Positions 24,420-36,345 of a stretch of 64,000 nt of DNA are shown in pieces. The stretch spans positions 12,269,835 to 12,333,834 of the forward strand of contig NC_079386.1 of the NCBI RefSeq assembly GCF_021018895.1. The letters are read 5' to 3'. Positions within the stretch are counted from its first letter, which is position 1. Every line of letters begins with the position of its first letter. The DNA is from Seriola aureovittata (Eukaryota; Chordata; Actinopteri; Carangiformes; Carangidae). A model generated the notes under the pieces. The model ran no database searches, had not been told where the DNA came from, and worked only from the letters and a program-made list of their open reading frames with translations. The translations under genes were made by a program, and so were the position numbers.

Positions 24420-24690
24420 TCGGAATCAGTCTGTCAGCTTAGCTCAGCGTGAAACCTAGAAGCAGGGGGAAACGGCTAGCCTGCATGCCCTCAACGTTCA
24501 AAAAGGCTTATTAACCTTGCCTCTTAAGGATTGAATAGTCATGCTAGCTGTGCAGTCTTTATGCTAAGCTAAGCTAATCGACTCCCAGCGCTGTACTTAG
24601 TATACAAGCATGAGAGTGACATCAATCTTCTCACTGTATTCTCAGCAAGAATCAGCTGGTAAGAACTTGCTGCTTTAATTCATATAAAAT
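24420..24690. repeat. family C repeat with two halves in inverted orientation
   Basis: The left part reads 'gtcagcttagctcagcgtga', 'aagcagggggaaacggctag' in the sense direction of the 51.3 kb copy. The right part reads 'gcagtctttatgctaagcta', 'agcatgagagtgacatcaat' in the opposite direction. So this locus holds both orientations about 60 bp apart, either a foldback form of the element or two insertions head to head. Confidence 0.65.
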
Positions 24691-25286
24691 ATTCAATATT
24701 TTCTTGTTTTGACACCACGCACTGTGCTGAACATCAAGTACAGTCACGAGAGCACATTTATATTTTAATTTTAAACTTAGTTATATACTGGCTCCAGTCT
24801 GTAATTAATAATTATGAGAGTCACCACATGGGACCAGCGTTTGCCTAATGGCCATCAAGGCAGCCGAGAGTTTGAGGTTTAGATGCTACAGCGACACGGA
24901 TAGAGCGCTGTAACTGGCAGAGATACAGAGCCATTTGTTTTCCCTTGATGCGATTGGCTCACAGTCAGACGGATTATACAGTAGCCAGCAGGGACAAACA
25001 ACAAGCAGAAGCCAAAGTATATAGGCTAACTGAGGCCGTCAAATGTTAATACCTCAAAAAGTTACAGGTGTCTTTGACGGGTGACTTTGATGTATCTTAT
25101 CCACCAAAGACAAATTTTTATCAGCGTTTGGCACCTGACAGGTGGTAATGTCAGACTGGCTTGTAGGTGGCAGATGGGTGGGCTTTCACTCTGTCAGATG
25201 ACCGTATCCTCTGCCTCTGTATGGCTCAGCAAGGTGTTATATGTTATCCCCTTCCCCCCTACCATCCTTCCCACTGATAAAACTTC
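24691..25286. other. unique noncoding DNA
   Basis: No feature recognised. Confidence 0.4.
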
Positions 25287-25314
25287 CCTTCCTCTCTCTC
25301 TCTCTCTCTCTCTC
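25287..25314. repeat. (CT)n microsatellite
   Basis: Perfect CT repeat within a longer pyrimidine-rich stretch that continues to about 25,385. Confidence 0.9.
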
Positions 25315-25385
25315 CCTCTATGCCCTGTCTCCTCTCACTTCTTCTCTCTCTGATCTCCTCTCTTCTCTTTATCCCCCCCCTTTCC

Positions 25386-26629
25386 AGCTCCTATTTCCAG
25401 GCCCGGATCTGTATGTGCACGGGTCAAGCCAGTCGGTATGAAAAGCAGGATCTGACATAGCTTGTGTTTGTTTGGTGAGACGGGATTAGCTCCTATGTGT
25501 CTGTCAAGCAGACAGTGTTGGAAACGACTCTGCAATATCCATATATACTGAGAGTGTGTGAATCCACTTAAGCGCTCAACATTTACTGAGGGGTTCAGAC
25601 AAAAGAAAGTCTAGAGGCTTCAGTTGTCCTTGTTCTCTTGGCTTCTCCATTATACCTTTCGCTCTTTCCATGTTATTTTCATATCACACAGTGGTGCCTG
25701 TATAATTTCTCAGCTCACTAACACATTACATGAAAGTGTAAAGTGTTTCTGCGTTCACTAATACGCTCTCAATGGGAGAAAGAGTTTCAGGTGAAAGACA
25801 AGATTCCCTCTAATTCTCTTCCATGTGTTGATTGGATTTGATTTGAAACCTTTTTTTTTAATTTTTTATCCACACCCAATGCCGCTCCGTAATTCCAAAC
25901 ACTGACCCGTGTTCGTTTCTACAAGAAAGTCACACAAAGGCATCTGATCCACATGCTTCGCTTCCTCAGATGGCCGTCTCGCACCTCATGAATTGCTGAT
26001 GCATTGCGGGGTTTAACAGACCAGCTCCAGTTCTTCCAGTTATAATGCCTTTCAAATGCTGATCCAGGATGCCCTTGCCACAACAGAACGGGCAAAGCCG
26101 AGAGCCTCAGGACAGAGTGGGCTGCATAAGACACTAACAGAGAGCAGAGAGGAGAGCAAAGCTCTATTGGATAACTGCCTGGCTTTTTCCACAGCACTTG
26201 ACCCTGGCACATACACCTCCCCTTCTCCTCCACCTTCTTCCCTTCCTCAGCATCGGCAAATGAAGTGTCCCTGCTCTCGGCTCTGATCCTGAGAACCTAT
26301 GACAGCCAAAGCCTTCCTGCTCTCTGAAGTAAGCCCTGGCAGCGATAGGCTAGTGTACTATTCCCCCACTCCAGCCCAAGCCGCAAGGCATGAACACGGG
26401 CGAAACAAAGCCTGTGTGACTGCAGTGAATAGAGAGACGGAGGGAAATGAGAGGAAGGGAGGAGGGTGCTTGACCTTACTTGTCAGAGTGTAACTTAAAG
26501 TGAGAAACCCTCACGCTGGGAGGAAGGGAGGGCGAAACGAAAAAGTCCAGGTAACTTTTGTAGCTCGTTGTTTTCGTGTCTCCTGTTTCTTTTTGCTGCC
26601 ACTTTCTAACAGGTCACACATAACGAGCC
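25386..26629. other. unique noncoding DNA
   Basis: Short frames at 25,919-26,233 (minus), 26,056-26,286 and 26,299-26,493 overlap on both strands and have no recognisable domain. No gene called. Confidence 0.4.
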
Positions 26630-27120
26630 GTTTATTACATGTAACTAATGTTGATGCATTATAAGGACAACATTTATTTGTGATGTATTTCCTCCTCTAG
26701 TCTCTTGAATTCATCTTGATATTTCACTATAAAGAGATAAATTTATCACTTATTAACATCATTATTAATGTTAAATAAGTGTTAATTATATGTTACAAAA
26801 AACTTATTTACTAACAATTAATTAATTGATAATCTCACAATCTGATGACTAAACTTTTTATTAATGGGTTTATGTTTATCTACAACTTTCAACTGCTTCT
26901 TTTGTTCATGTTAATGAATCATTTATTAATGCTTTATAAATCAGTAATTAGCCTCGAACAAGAAGAGCATTTGGGTCACCGTGTCGCGCTGCCGTATCAC
27001 TTTAATTCATCTAAATGGCTGAGTTAGAAACCTTTTATTAATGACCTTTTACCATTATCTTTTAATGTTAATGCATTTTTTTTCAAATGTGAAACTAAAG
27101 TTAATATTAATGGAAGTTGC
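26630..27120. repeat. AT-rich region with recurrent TTATTAATG words, probable old interspersed repeat
   Basis: TTATTAATG or ATTAATG recurs around 26,762, 26,860, 26,927, 27,037 and 27,105. It comes with 'gctttataaatcagtaatta' and 'gagcatttgggtcaccgtgt'. Recurrence in one 490-bp stretch suggests a worn repeat element rather than unique DNA. Family not identified. Confidence 0.4.
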
Positions 27121-27489
27121 TTAAAATGTTTGGCGTTTTCTCCCAGCCCCGGCGTCAAAATGTTATCACCATTAGCGACGTATCAGCCCCGCATGGGGTA
27201 TTTTTCTTGTTATGAAGTGGTGCTGCATTTTCAAGTTTATTTTTTAAATGTGCTGCACCTGTGATTCATCCACTGGTCTGTTTTGGTGCAGGCCGGAGCT
27301 CAGAGCTTCCACCCATTACAGCCAGCGTAGCCTTTACAAGGCCCCTTACAAACAGATTATCATCAATCCACAGCGGTAAGGCAATCATGTCTCTCTAAGA
27401 CAGATTGCTCTGTTAAGGTGCTCCATAATTTAATATCCTTCTCATTTTTCATCTCCCTTCTTTCTCTCCCCGCCTCCCCTCCCTCCATC
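27121..27489. other. unique noncoding DNA
   Basis: No feature recognised; pyrimidine-rich at 27,445-27,485. Confidence 0.4.
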
Positions 27490-27730
27490 AGCCTGGCAAA
27501 GTCATGCTGAGTTCCTTAAAATGTATTAAATTATGATGTGTCATGAAAGTAATTCTCTCCCAGGAGTATGAATCACATGACGGATCCCTCTCCCGGCCTT
27601 ACCTTTGACACACTGTATGCACATAGCAGGGTAATAGATTAAAATTAGCCTCAGCTTCCTTAAATTATTGACCCTGGCCTCTGTTTTTCGCCTCCTGTCA
27701 GCAATCAGTTTACAGCGAGGTGTGTGTGCT
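27490..27730. promoter_or_regulatory. candidate conserved noncoding element
   Basis: It contains 'ctggcaaagtcatgctgagt' (MAF half-site-like TCATGCTGAGT), 'gtattaaattatgatgtgtc', 'gtaatagattaaaattagcc' and 'ccttaaattattgaccctgg'. Non-repetitive, no coding frame. Inference only. Confidence 0.33.
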
Positions 27731-27762
27731 GATGCTAAATGGAGGGAGGGAGGAGGAGGGGT

Positions 27763-27812
27763 GATGGTGGTGGAGGTGGTGGTGGTGGTGAGGGAGGGGT
27801 GGTGGTGGTGTT
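27763..27812. repeat. (GGT)n-rich tract
   Basis: Repeated GGT triplets with GGA and GGGAGG interruptions; many G runs on the + strand. Confidence 0.85.
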
Positions 27813-28865
27813 TGGCGCTCTACTTCACCTTGCCGTCAAACCAGCCTGTTAGTCTTTCCTGAAGACTTTCGCTGGGCATGTGGGAAATGAATGGATTAGG
27901 GGTAGGTGGGACTTAAGTTTCAGCGCTACAACGCTACATCAATGAAATGGCTTGTTGGTGCACTCTTAATAATGTACCTTTAAAAATTCATGCATGGAAT
28001 TTGAATTAATTCAATTTTTAATACCTACCATTTATTATTAAGCCTTTCCCAATGAATATTTCACATTCTAATCTTATTAACAGGACAGTGTTAAGACTTC
28101 CTTTGCCACACAACAGATTTTCCGTAACTGGTGTTTACCCGCGATACACCCGTTCTGGGACGGTCTCCAGTGTAATTCAGTTGGACAAAAATGAGGAGAT
28201 TGGTATTTCGTGCTACTCACATTTGTGCAATTGCCCATTTGTTTGCTTTATCGAGTCCGGATATACGTGCTCAAGTGGAGTTCCATCCCATCCCTGAACT
28301 TCGATGTAACACACGTTTGTATTTTGAGCGTTCTCTTTATAGCCACACAAACACACATACACACACTCGCCATTTTTTGGTACACATGGGCTACAGCTAA
28401 CCAGCCACCAGGCTCAGCTTAAGTGCCAGTGTTTTATTAATTCCCAACGACCTGCAGCAGAAACAGAAACGCAGTGATTTCTCTTCAATTTCCCCCTAGT
28501 TGCCTCTCTGTATAGACATTGCACATCCCACAGGCTGTTTGAGTGTTCTCACTGATTTTTTATTTTTTTTCCTCTCCTCTCAAGCGACACAATATCTTTG
28601 TTTACGTGGTGATATCCTCCTAGAGGGTCAGATCACCTGCGTTTGTATACACGGGTCACATCTGTGGGGAGTTGTCAGCAGCTCTCAGTGTCTCTAATGA
28701 ACTCCAGCCGTTTGACTGACAGATGGGTTATAGGGCCGGGAGTAAACAGCGGAGCGACGTGCCGAGCTGCTACGTGTGTGACTGATTGGATACATGCTTA
28801 ATGAAGCGACACGCACGCACGCATGCACATGCACGCAAGCTACACAGTGTCATGGATCTGTTTTT
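27813..28865. other. unique noncoding DNA
   Basis: 27,960-28,075 is strongly AT-rich with 'gaattaattcaatttttaat'. Overlapping short frames at 28,052-28,422 are open in all three + frames, typical of chance. Confidence 0.4.
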
Positions 28866-28883
28866 GGGGGGGGGGGGGGGGGG
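28866..28883. repeat. poly-G run, 18 bp
   Basis: Eighteen consecutive G on the + strand; the mirror case of the poly-C runs at 5.6, 5.9 and 17.6 kb. Confidence 0.95.
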
Positions 28884-29034
28884 TGTATGTCGTGTGTAAA
28901 TGTTTGTGTTGTGGTATTTATGAGTGCAGGAGAGACAAAGAAAAAAGAAGTGTTTGCAATTGTGTGGACTGTATCTAGTCTATGTTAGTGATTCCAAACC
29001 AACTCTTACCCCAGCAGGTTGTTCTGCAGTTGCT

Positions 29035-29072
29035 AGGGTGGGGTTGGGTGGGGGTGGGGGGGGGTGGGGGGT
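29035..29072. repeat. G-rich (GGGGT)n-like tract, G-quadruplex candidate
   Basis: At least five runs of three or more G separated by single T bases within 38 bp, so it fits the usual G-quadruplex pattern with very short loops. Confidence 0.85.
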
Positions 29073-30890
29073 ACACACAGATGAGTAATGAGTCATCTGT
29101 GACACTCGGACAGCATGTGGGAGTGTGTCAAAACTAGCTCTGGAGGTAGCAGAGATGTCGAAATGTATTGGATAAGAGGAAATGAAATGGATGGCTAAAG
29201 GGATAAACGGTCAACACGTCCCGCTTCTGTTAGCTTGAACGCCAAAACGTGACCGAAACGCCCCTCAACACTGGCAGTTGTATGAAAGCAATACCCTTAA
29301 CCAAATCCAACTTATAGTGTCGAATAAGAGCGGCTTTTGACTCAGTTCCAGTGAACATTGGAACGTGTTGGGTGGTGCTGGTGAAGCGGTACTTAAGGTC
29401 ATCTGACAGGCTGGTGACATCTGAGGAAAATAAAGGTCAGGAACCACGAGTGTATTCACCATCTGTAAAGATTTTGTTTTTCCACAGTTTTTTTTCTGGC
29501 TGAAACTACAGGGTTGTATATTATGACCCCAGATCATGGCAGTACAAGTTTACAGTGTATATGTTGAACAGCGTGAACTTTGTTCTTGTTGCTGTGCATC
29601 GGCGCAGAGGACTACCCGAGAAAAAGCATCACTCATATTCCTCATCAAAACAACTCAGCAGCCAACTCGGGGGAATCCGGGGCAATATAACAGAAAATAG
29701 TGAACATCTCATACAGTGGCTGTCCTTCCATTCCTTTCTTTCTTTCTTTTTTTTTTTTTTTGTTTTGTTTTTCATTTTTCTCCTTTAATGACGAATACTG
29801 GAACCTCAGGTGTGTAGTACCTCGATCTGTGTGGCTTTGTTGTCTTGTCAGTCTCATGACTTTGAAGTTATATTTTACGCTGCACAATGCTGATTTCCTT
29901 TCTTTTTACATTTATTTATTTATTTGCCCATGGCAGTCCAATATCATTATTTTCCCACCCTGAACGAAAAAAGAATGAAATGACGATAAAAGAAGGAAAA
30001 GAAAGAAAAAAAAATCCTGCCTGTGCCAATTTTTTTCCACCAATTTTTGACTCATCTCAAAACTCAGTTACTCTTTCAATTATTCTAAACTAGAAAGATC
30101 TCTGCAAAGAGGTGACAACACTGACAAAGCTAGTGTAACATCTATCAGCTTGGAAATAATTTGATGTCAGTCACTTTTTATTTGTTGCATATCGAGGACA
30201 GTGGTGACAGAATTGATTCGCAGTGACGTGTTTTGTTTTTTTTTGGAGGGGGGGGGACACGAAGAGAGGAAATGAGAAAAGGTTGTGATTTACCATGCAG
30301 CGATCCCTTTATTCTGTCCCTCAACTTAATTGGAGTAGCCCAGCTAGCGCCTTACATAGCCCATCAGACTGTCAGCGGTGACAACAGAGACTTTCCATGT
30401 TGTTTCATTATGAAATCTAAATGTATTTTTTGATTTGCCCCTCTAATCAATATCACATCTTTGGTTGAAATCTCACAAAAAATGGCAGCTGTGCGTGCGC
30501 AGCAGCTCATCGGTTTTCGGGTCCGACTGACAGGAATCCAGAGTATGAGAAACACCACAGCAGATTTGTTAACAGCGAGCACCCCAATTTGATTTGATGT
30601 AATCCTGTTCCAGTTCATTGTGGGGATCTGAAGCTGGAGCAGAGACGGGAGCCGGAGAGAGCTTATCTTATAGTGTCTGTGTGCTGCAGGCTCAGTTGGC
30701 TCTAAAGTCTGCGGGTTTGATATTCAGCGCCGGCCACCGGGTCGTACTGCACCAGAGATCACTCCTGCCACTCTCCCCCCCAAAAAAAAAAGAAAAAAGA
30801 AGCAAAAATAGAGACATAAATGCACATCCATGCCAACACTGCAGGCACCAGGTGTGGTCTGACATACACACATACACACATATAAGCACA
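29073..30890. other. unique noncoding DNA
   Basis: CTTT/T-rich tract at 29,733-29,770. 30,480-30,500 contains 'gctgtgcgtgcgcagcagct', an NRF1-like GC word. No gene recognised. Confidence 0.4.
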
Positions 30891-30893
30891 CTC

Positions 30894-30924
<31 letters not shown>
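30891..30924. repeat. (CT)n microsatellite
   Basis: CT repeat with one CCC interruption. Confidence 0.9.
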
Positions 30925-32851
30925 TTACAGTATATTCTCCGCTCTAATGACTCTGTTTCATTCTCTGTTCATGGCTGTCCGACTCTGACTGCTGCTAATG
31001 CCGCTACTGCTGTGTTAACAGTAGATAAATGGCACCGCTCACAGTCTAGATTACATTAGATCCCCAATCAAGGAGTAATGGGTGTTGTCATGGCAACCAC
31101 ATCCAACAGGCAAGGGGGAGGATGGGCGTTGGGGTGAGGGGGAGCGAACGAGCAAGGTTGAAGACTGTCAAGACTCAAAATATACTTAGAACATGTCAAG
31201 CTCAAATGCATGATGTATTTCCGTCTCCAATTTCCCAAGTAAAAATTTCTTTCCTTTTAATGAGGCTTTTCTTTAAACCTCTTTCATTTGATTAGATGCA
31301 AAGGGTACAATTTCATGTCTCTTATTCTGTTATAACTTTGTTCGTGGCTAAAACCACAGAAATAACAATTGCTGTTTGAGTTGTGATAACTCCTTGATCA
31401 GTATCTTGAAACTGAGAAACCTGCAGCCACGTCTGAAAAATCTCTCTGGGTGTGATATGAAATGATAAACAGGTCGCAGTTGGTCTTTACATTTTGCTCG
31501 CTGGGCTTGTATAAACAAATTCTTGTATCTGGGGCAGGCTGTTTAGCGTGAAGTGTGCGAGTCTCATTTCTTTTCATACTTTTTAATTCTTCTGACAAAC
31601 TTCCACCCCTCTGGATATACTCCACTGACAAACAAAACACATCTGAATGCCTCCTCGCAGGAAGAGCGTCTTTTTTATTCCTCGGCTCGCGCTAACCCTC
31701 ACAGACTGACTCCAGGACAAAGATCCAGCGCACACTGAACTGACAGCATGAAAGACTTGATAGTGTTTGCCCCAGAAGATACTGATGAATTTTATTGGAT
31801 TGCTTTGTCTCATGTGACCTGATGTAATGTGACAGGAAAGTGTGGTGTTTGTGTCAAAACAAGAAATGCGTTTGTAATACAAATGAGATTCGGTGTCTCT
31901 CTGGAAGTCGAGGGTAATTTTCTCAACAAGTCAAGAATATATTCAAACATCTGTTTAAGGATTAGTAGTCTGTTCTTCTCTTAGTGCTCTTCACAGCCAA
32001 ACAGTCAGACTTCCTCTGTCCCACTGCTACTACTACTAAACAGTCTGTTTGACCACATTTACACCCGATATCACTGAGCAGTTCATATCTACATATACAC
32101 AAATGTAATTGTGTTATTATTATTATCGCATACTGTATATACATCCTCTGGATATATGAAGATAAGTTTATAACATATATGAAATACTCATAGTAAAATT
32201 TATATATTTACATATAATATAGATATCTACAGTATATGATCAATTTTTATATGGTTTTGTATGTTGCAGTCTAGTTAGCAGAAGTTATAGTTTTGTTTTA
32301 TATTCATCTCGACTGTATTGTGGAATGACTAACTAGAGTTAACAGATCAAGAAAATCAAAGTGTAGTTCGACAGTGATAAGAAAGGCAGATTCTGGTCAG
32401 TTTGCGTTTACACAGATCTAAGTATTTTGATTTTGGCCCAGTTCTATCGCATGCATTGCACACAGGTTAAATTAGAATCACTGCCAGTAAAGAACTTTGC
32501 TAGCTTAAGTGCAACCTCTGCCACCCAATGCAGTCAGTCACATGACCCTCGTCCTGCAATGTCATGAGTCTCCAGAAGCAATTGCTTTTTAATCGTGAGC
32601 TTAACGTAGCAGGAGAAGGTGCAGTCCGGTGACCTTTCACCTGGTTGGGTGTTTATCTCGTGTGTATGCAATGCATTTAGACCTGACTGAGAGCTGGATC
32701 CCCACTTTGGTTGGATCATTATGAATGACTAAAATATCCACTTCACTAGCTATATTTAATGGCAGGTATGAAATGTGGCTTTTTTCTTCAGTAGGTCCTA
32801 CTAGTGACATATCTCTGCTACACCCATGATCTGTTTCAATCTTCTGTCTAG

Positions 32852-32852
<1 letters not shown>
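30925..32852. other. unique noncoding DNA
   Basis: 31,010-31,110 is repeat-free with 'agattacattagatcccc' and 'atcaaggagtaatgggtg' and may be a short conserved block. 32,150-32,260 is very AT-rich. No gene. Confidence 0.4.

Positions 32853-32882
<30 letters not shown>
32853..32882. repeat. (TA)n microsatellite
   Basis: Perfect TA repeat, about 15 units. Confidence 0.95.
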
Positions 32883-32883
<1 letters not shown>

Positions 32884-34145
32884 GTCTATAAGTCAGAAGC
32901 ATACAGTATTATGTGAATGATGATTTGTCCGTGTTTGTTTTTAAGTTTTTTGTTATTTCAAACATAAGTTCACGGAATTTGTGGCCTTCGATGTTTTTCA
33001 AGTTATTCTCATTCCATGTCCTGTTTTTTGTTTTTTTTTATGGTCAAACCAGCAAATGCTTCATAGCAAATAAGGTTGAGTCAGACAGCGTTATATCTGT
33101 TTTTGTATAATTCTGAGAGCTGTTTTTTTTTTATTTAGGCAATCTAGAAAAACAACTTCATTTAAAATACTGCAGCTGCACTATTCCTTTGATAAACACC
33201 GTTTTCAGACCTTTGGAAGCCTTGACATTTACTTTGCTGTTTTCACCCAGCAAACCGCGCTGGCTCTTTAAGAAATGGGAGCAACTGCTTATGTCTTTGT
33301 AAAACAGAAACTGAGATTTGCAGAGCTGCCAGTGACATCTGACTTGTCAAACTAAACTCCATTGCAGAAGTGAATTTTCCTTTTCTTTTTTTTCTTTTTT
33401 TTTTTATTGCCAACAAGCGACAACAATGCACTAACATCTTTTGCTTTTTTTTTTTCTTAATCCCTCCCACACACTTGAATCTCGCTTGTTTTCTTCTATC
33501 ACAGTTGAGAGGGAAATATCACCTCAGGTCTAACCTTTCAAATGTTGAGAAAATGCTCACAACCTTGACAGGAGCTCTAAACATTTTGCCCCCCGGTAAA
33601 TATTAGGCTTTTTGTGAGAGAGAAATCTTGGAGGCAGCCGGCACGGAGCCGGAGGGCAAACATGCAGACCTTGATTAACTTGTGTAGTACTTGTTTTTCC
33701 TTAGGAAAGCATGAACTGCCGGCTAATACTGTCGATTTCTATACATTTCTATACATTTGAAGTACTGCTGTTACAGAATGTGAAAGAAGAGGCTGAGGAG
33801 TTTTGCTAAATGGAAAAAAAAAAGGAGATGGCTGGTGAGAATAAATACATTATTGGGTATAAGTATGATTGAAATCTTGTCTGGCCCGGTGTCTGGGGGT
33901 GGGGGTTTACTGTGTTTCTATTACACTGTCAGATAGATAATGGAATATGATTTCAAAGGGGTTTCAAATGCACTCCAGTGTAGCAGTACAGTCATTCACG
34001 GTCACCATGATAGAACTTTATTGGTGAAATATATTGTATCTAATATCTTCACGCAGGCAGCGGAGAGCATGAAATAAACCTTTAATCACTGTAGAGAGAA
34101 CACAATGGCCAAAGAGCAGCTAAAACTGTCCAGATAAAGAGGCAT

Positions 34146-34147
<2 letters not shown>
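32883..34147. other. unique noncoding DNA
   Basis: T-rich tracts at 33,120-33,132 and 33,377-33,456. An 11-bp direct duplication (TCTATACATTT) near 33,735-33,760. No gene. Confidence 0.4.

Positions 34148-34188
<41 letters not shown>
34148..34188. repeat. (TG)n microsatellite
   Basis: Perfect TG repeat, about 20 units. Confidence 0.97.
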
Positions 34189-34190
<2 letters not shown>

Positions 34191-34600
34191 CTTTGCCAGG
34201 GGTCACTCATGCCTTCTTCATTGTGTCTGTATGTTTCTGTCGCATGTATGTACAGTAGCCTCTTATTTATTTATTTATTTATCATTTTGTCAATTAAGCA
34301 TGAATTCTGAAATGCGGATTCGATATTGTAAAGCAGAATAGCAGTGGAAAAGCATAAAGTTATGTTATAGGTTAGATGAGGGTTTTTGTCATTGTTACAA
34401 CAAAGAACAACCGTCCCTCACAGAATACAATTTCTTCACAAGCTGGAAATAAACCTGGCTCGCCAGAATATGAAGATAATGTATCTTCTGGTCTACCAGA
34501 CAGTTCAGCGTCCTGTGTGTGTTTGTTTTTTGAAGAATTTATACACCAGTGCGTTGTGAAACTTAAGAGACAGATGAGACAAAAACAACTGACATAAACC

Positions 34601-34896
34601 TAGGCCCTGTTCAGACCTGTCATTAACAATACCTCTTCGGTTATCCAATCACAAATGGTCAGCTCGAAGTCCATCAGTTCACACCCGGCATTAAAATGTG
34701 TCTCAAGTGAGCACTTGTGATCGAATCTCACTTCTCCCTCTCTGTGTGCTAAAACAGTAAGGCCACGTGTGGCTCGGACCACCTCTGAATGTGGATCTCG
34801 GATCTCAAATGCGTCCTCAATGCGTCCTGGGTGCGTTCACACCTGTATTTAGAGCTGTCCACTTGTGATCGGACTGACAGGTCTGAACAGGGCCTA
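34601..34896. mobile_element. intact short inverted-repeat transposon (MITE), 296 bp
   Basis: The ends form a perfect 22-bp inverted repeat. The left end (34,601-34,622) begins TAGGCCCTGTTCAGACC and the right end (34,875-34,896) is its exact reverse complement. The outermost TA may be a TA target-site duplication, which would leave 20-bp terminal repeats. The interior has no coding frame of note, so the copy is non-autonomous. Inside, 'cttgtgatcg' at about 34,715 and 34,862 and 'aatgcgtcct' at 34,809 and 34,819 form sub-repeats. I have seen similar GGCCCTGTTCAGACC repeats in other fish. Superfamily is unclear: a 2-bp TA duplication would fit Tc1/mariner, a 3-bp one Harbinger. Confidence 0.85.
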
Positions 34897-35174
34897 AAAC
34901 ACTCAAACTAAATCCAAGATAACTCTCATGGCATCATCAGGCATTTTCAGAGGCTTAGTTAAAGGCCACTCGTGACAAGTAAACTGATTTCATGTGTAAA
35001 ATTGGTGTACTGGCCCTTTAAGGAAAAGGGATAACACTGTATAAAGAATTGTGTTCTGTAGCATGACTTAACCGTCTTTCACAAACATACACATCTTAAT
35101 ATATACAGTCAATTAGTAGTTACACAACCTGTTAGTGTAATGCAGAATTCAACAATATAAATGCTGAATGTAGC
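34897..35174. other. unique noncoding DNA
   Basis: No feature recognised. Confidence 0.4.
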
Positions 35175-35198
35175 TGTGTGTGTGTGTGTGTGTGTGTG

Positions 35199-35245
<47 letters not shown>
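35175..35245. repeat. (TG)n microsatellite, 71 bp
   Basis: TG repeat with one TTG interruption near 35,199; the longest dinucleotide array in the window. Histidine-threonine frames on the minus strand are artefacts. Confidence 0.97.
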
Positions 35246-35247
<2 letters not shown>

Positions 35248-35814
35248 TGCATCTGCCAGTTCGAAAGCTCTTCTGCTGCTCTGTGATTAAAACCAAAGAA
35301 CCAGAATGTGACAATATGCATGTAATATAAAAGGTGTGAATTAAAACAGGCTGAGATTTTTGACATATGGACATCTGCACCACCCACTTACATACCCTCA
35401 CACATACAGTAATGCGTAAGACACAGTGTCATGCAGATAGAGGATCAGGACTAACCCTGTCTTCTTGTCCTTTTCCGCCTTGGGTGATGACTGTCCTATC
35501 AAAACTTTTTTTTCTTTTTTTTTCCCACCACATACTCACATTTTACATTTCTGTATCTATATCCTAAGGATGCCACTTTTTCTAGAGCCACAAGGACGTA
35601 GCAGACTGACGCCTGATACCCAGTCTGCCAACCTCTGGTCTCCAGCTGCAAGCGTGTTACAACTACCACTGCCCCCCCCCCACCCCCTGCACGCATACAC
35701 TGCAAACACACAAACACACTCCAGGTTAAGCTATAACTGCACAAGTACACACTCACACTCCATCCCAAGACTCGCGCTCACTTGCCACCCAGCTCTTCAA
35801 ATGTGACATGAACA
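35246..35814. other. unique noncoding DNA
   Basis: A CCCCCCCCCCACCCCC tract at about 35,672-35,687; no gene. Confidence 0.4.
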
Positions 35815-36175
35815 GGGAGTTCATAATTAAAGGCTGTTTTCAAATACCTGCCCAACTATTCCTTTGGAAATATGGTTTCATAATGAGAAAGTAGTTCACA
35901 AAGGAAGCCCAGCCTCTTTGTCCCCATGGGAGGGAATAATACCTACCTTCATTAATTATGACTTAATGAAATACAAAATTGCCCCAGGTGCTGTTTGACT
36001 GACAGGTAGTCTTACAACAGAGGAAAGCCCCCTTAAATGTATATAGGCCTTGCAGTACAATGTTACCCTCTAATTGGCAATTTACCACCCGCTCAATAGT
36101 CAGGATTGCTTTCTCAGTGTCTGTGGAGGTATTAGCAATAGTGTTTTTCAACATCCAGATTAATTTCTTAAAAGC
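35815..36175. promoter_or_regulatory. candidate conserved noncoding element
   Basis: Repeat-free 360 bp with 'gttcataattaaaggctg', 'ccattcctttggaaatatgg'-like AT/GC mix, and the inverted pair TTCATTAA / TTAATGAA separated by 7 bp (35,948-35,970) forming a homeodomain cluster. Further on are 'cctctaattggcaattta' and 'ccagattaatttctta'. No coding frame. One of the stronger enhancer-like blocks by eye; conservation not tested. Confidence 0.38.
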
Positions 36176-36282
36176 ACGCCTTAAAAAAAAAAAAAGTGTT
36201 AGGCTTGCAAATAAAAGGATGTGATTTAAGGGGGGAAAGTGCTCATCTTGGAAGTATTGTGAAAGGGCTCCAAGGAAGTGAC

Positions 36283-36345
36283 AGAGATAGAGAGAGAGAG
36301 AGAAAGACAGAGAGAGGGAAAGATAGGAAAACAGAGAGAGAGGCC
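36283..36345. repeat. (GA)n imperfect microsatellite
   Basis: GA repeat with A-rich and ACAG interruptions. Confidence 0.9.
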
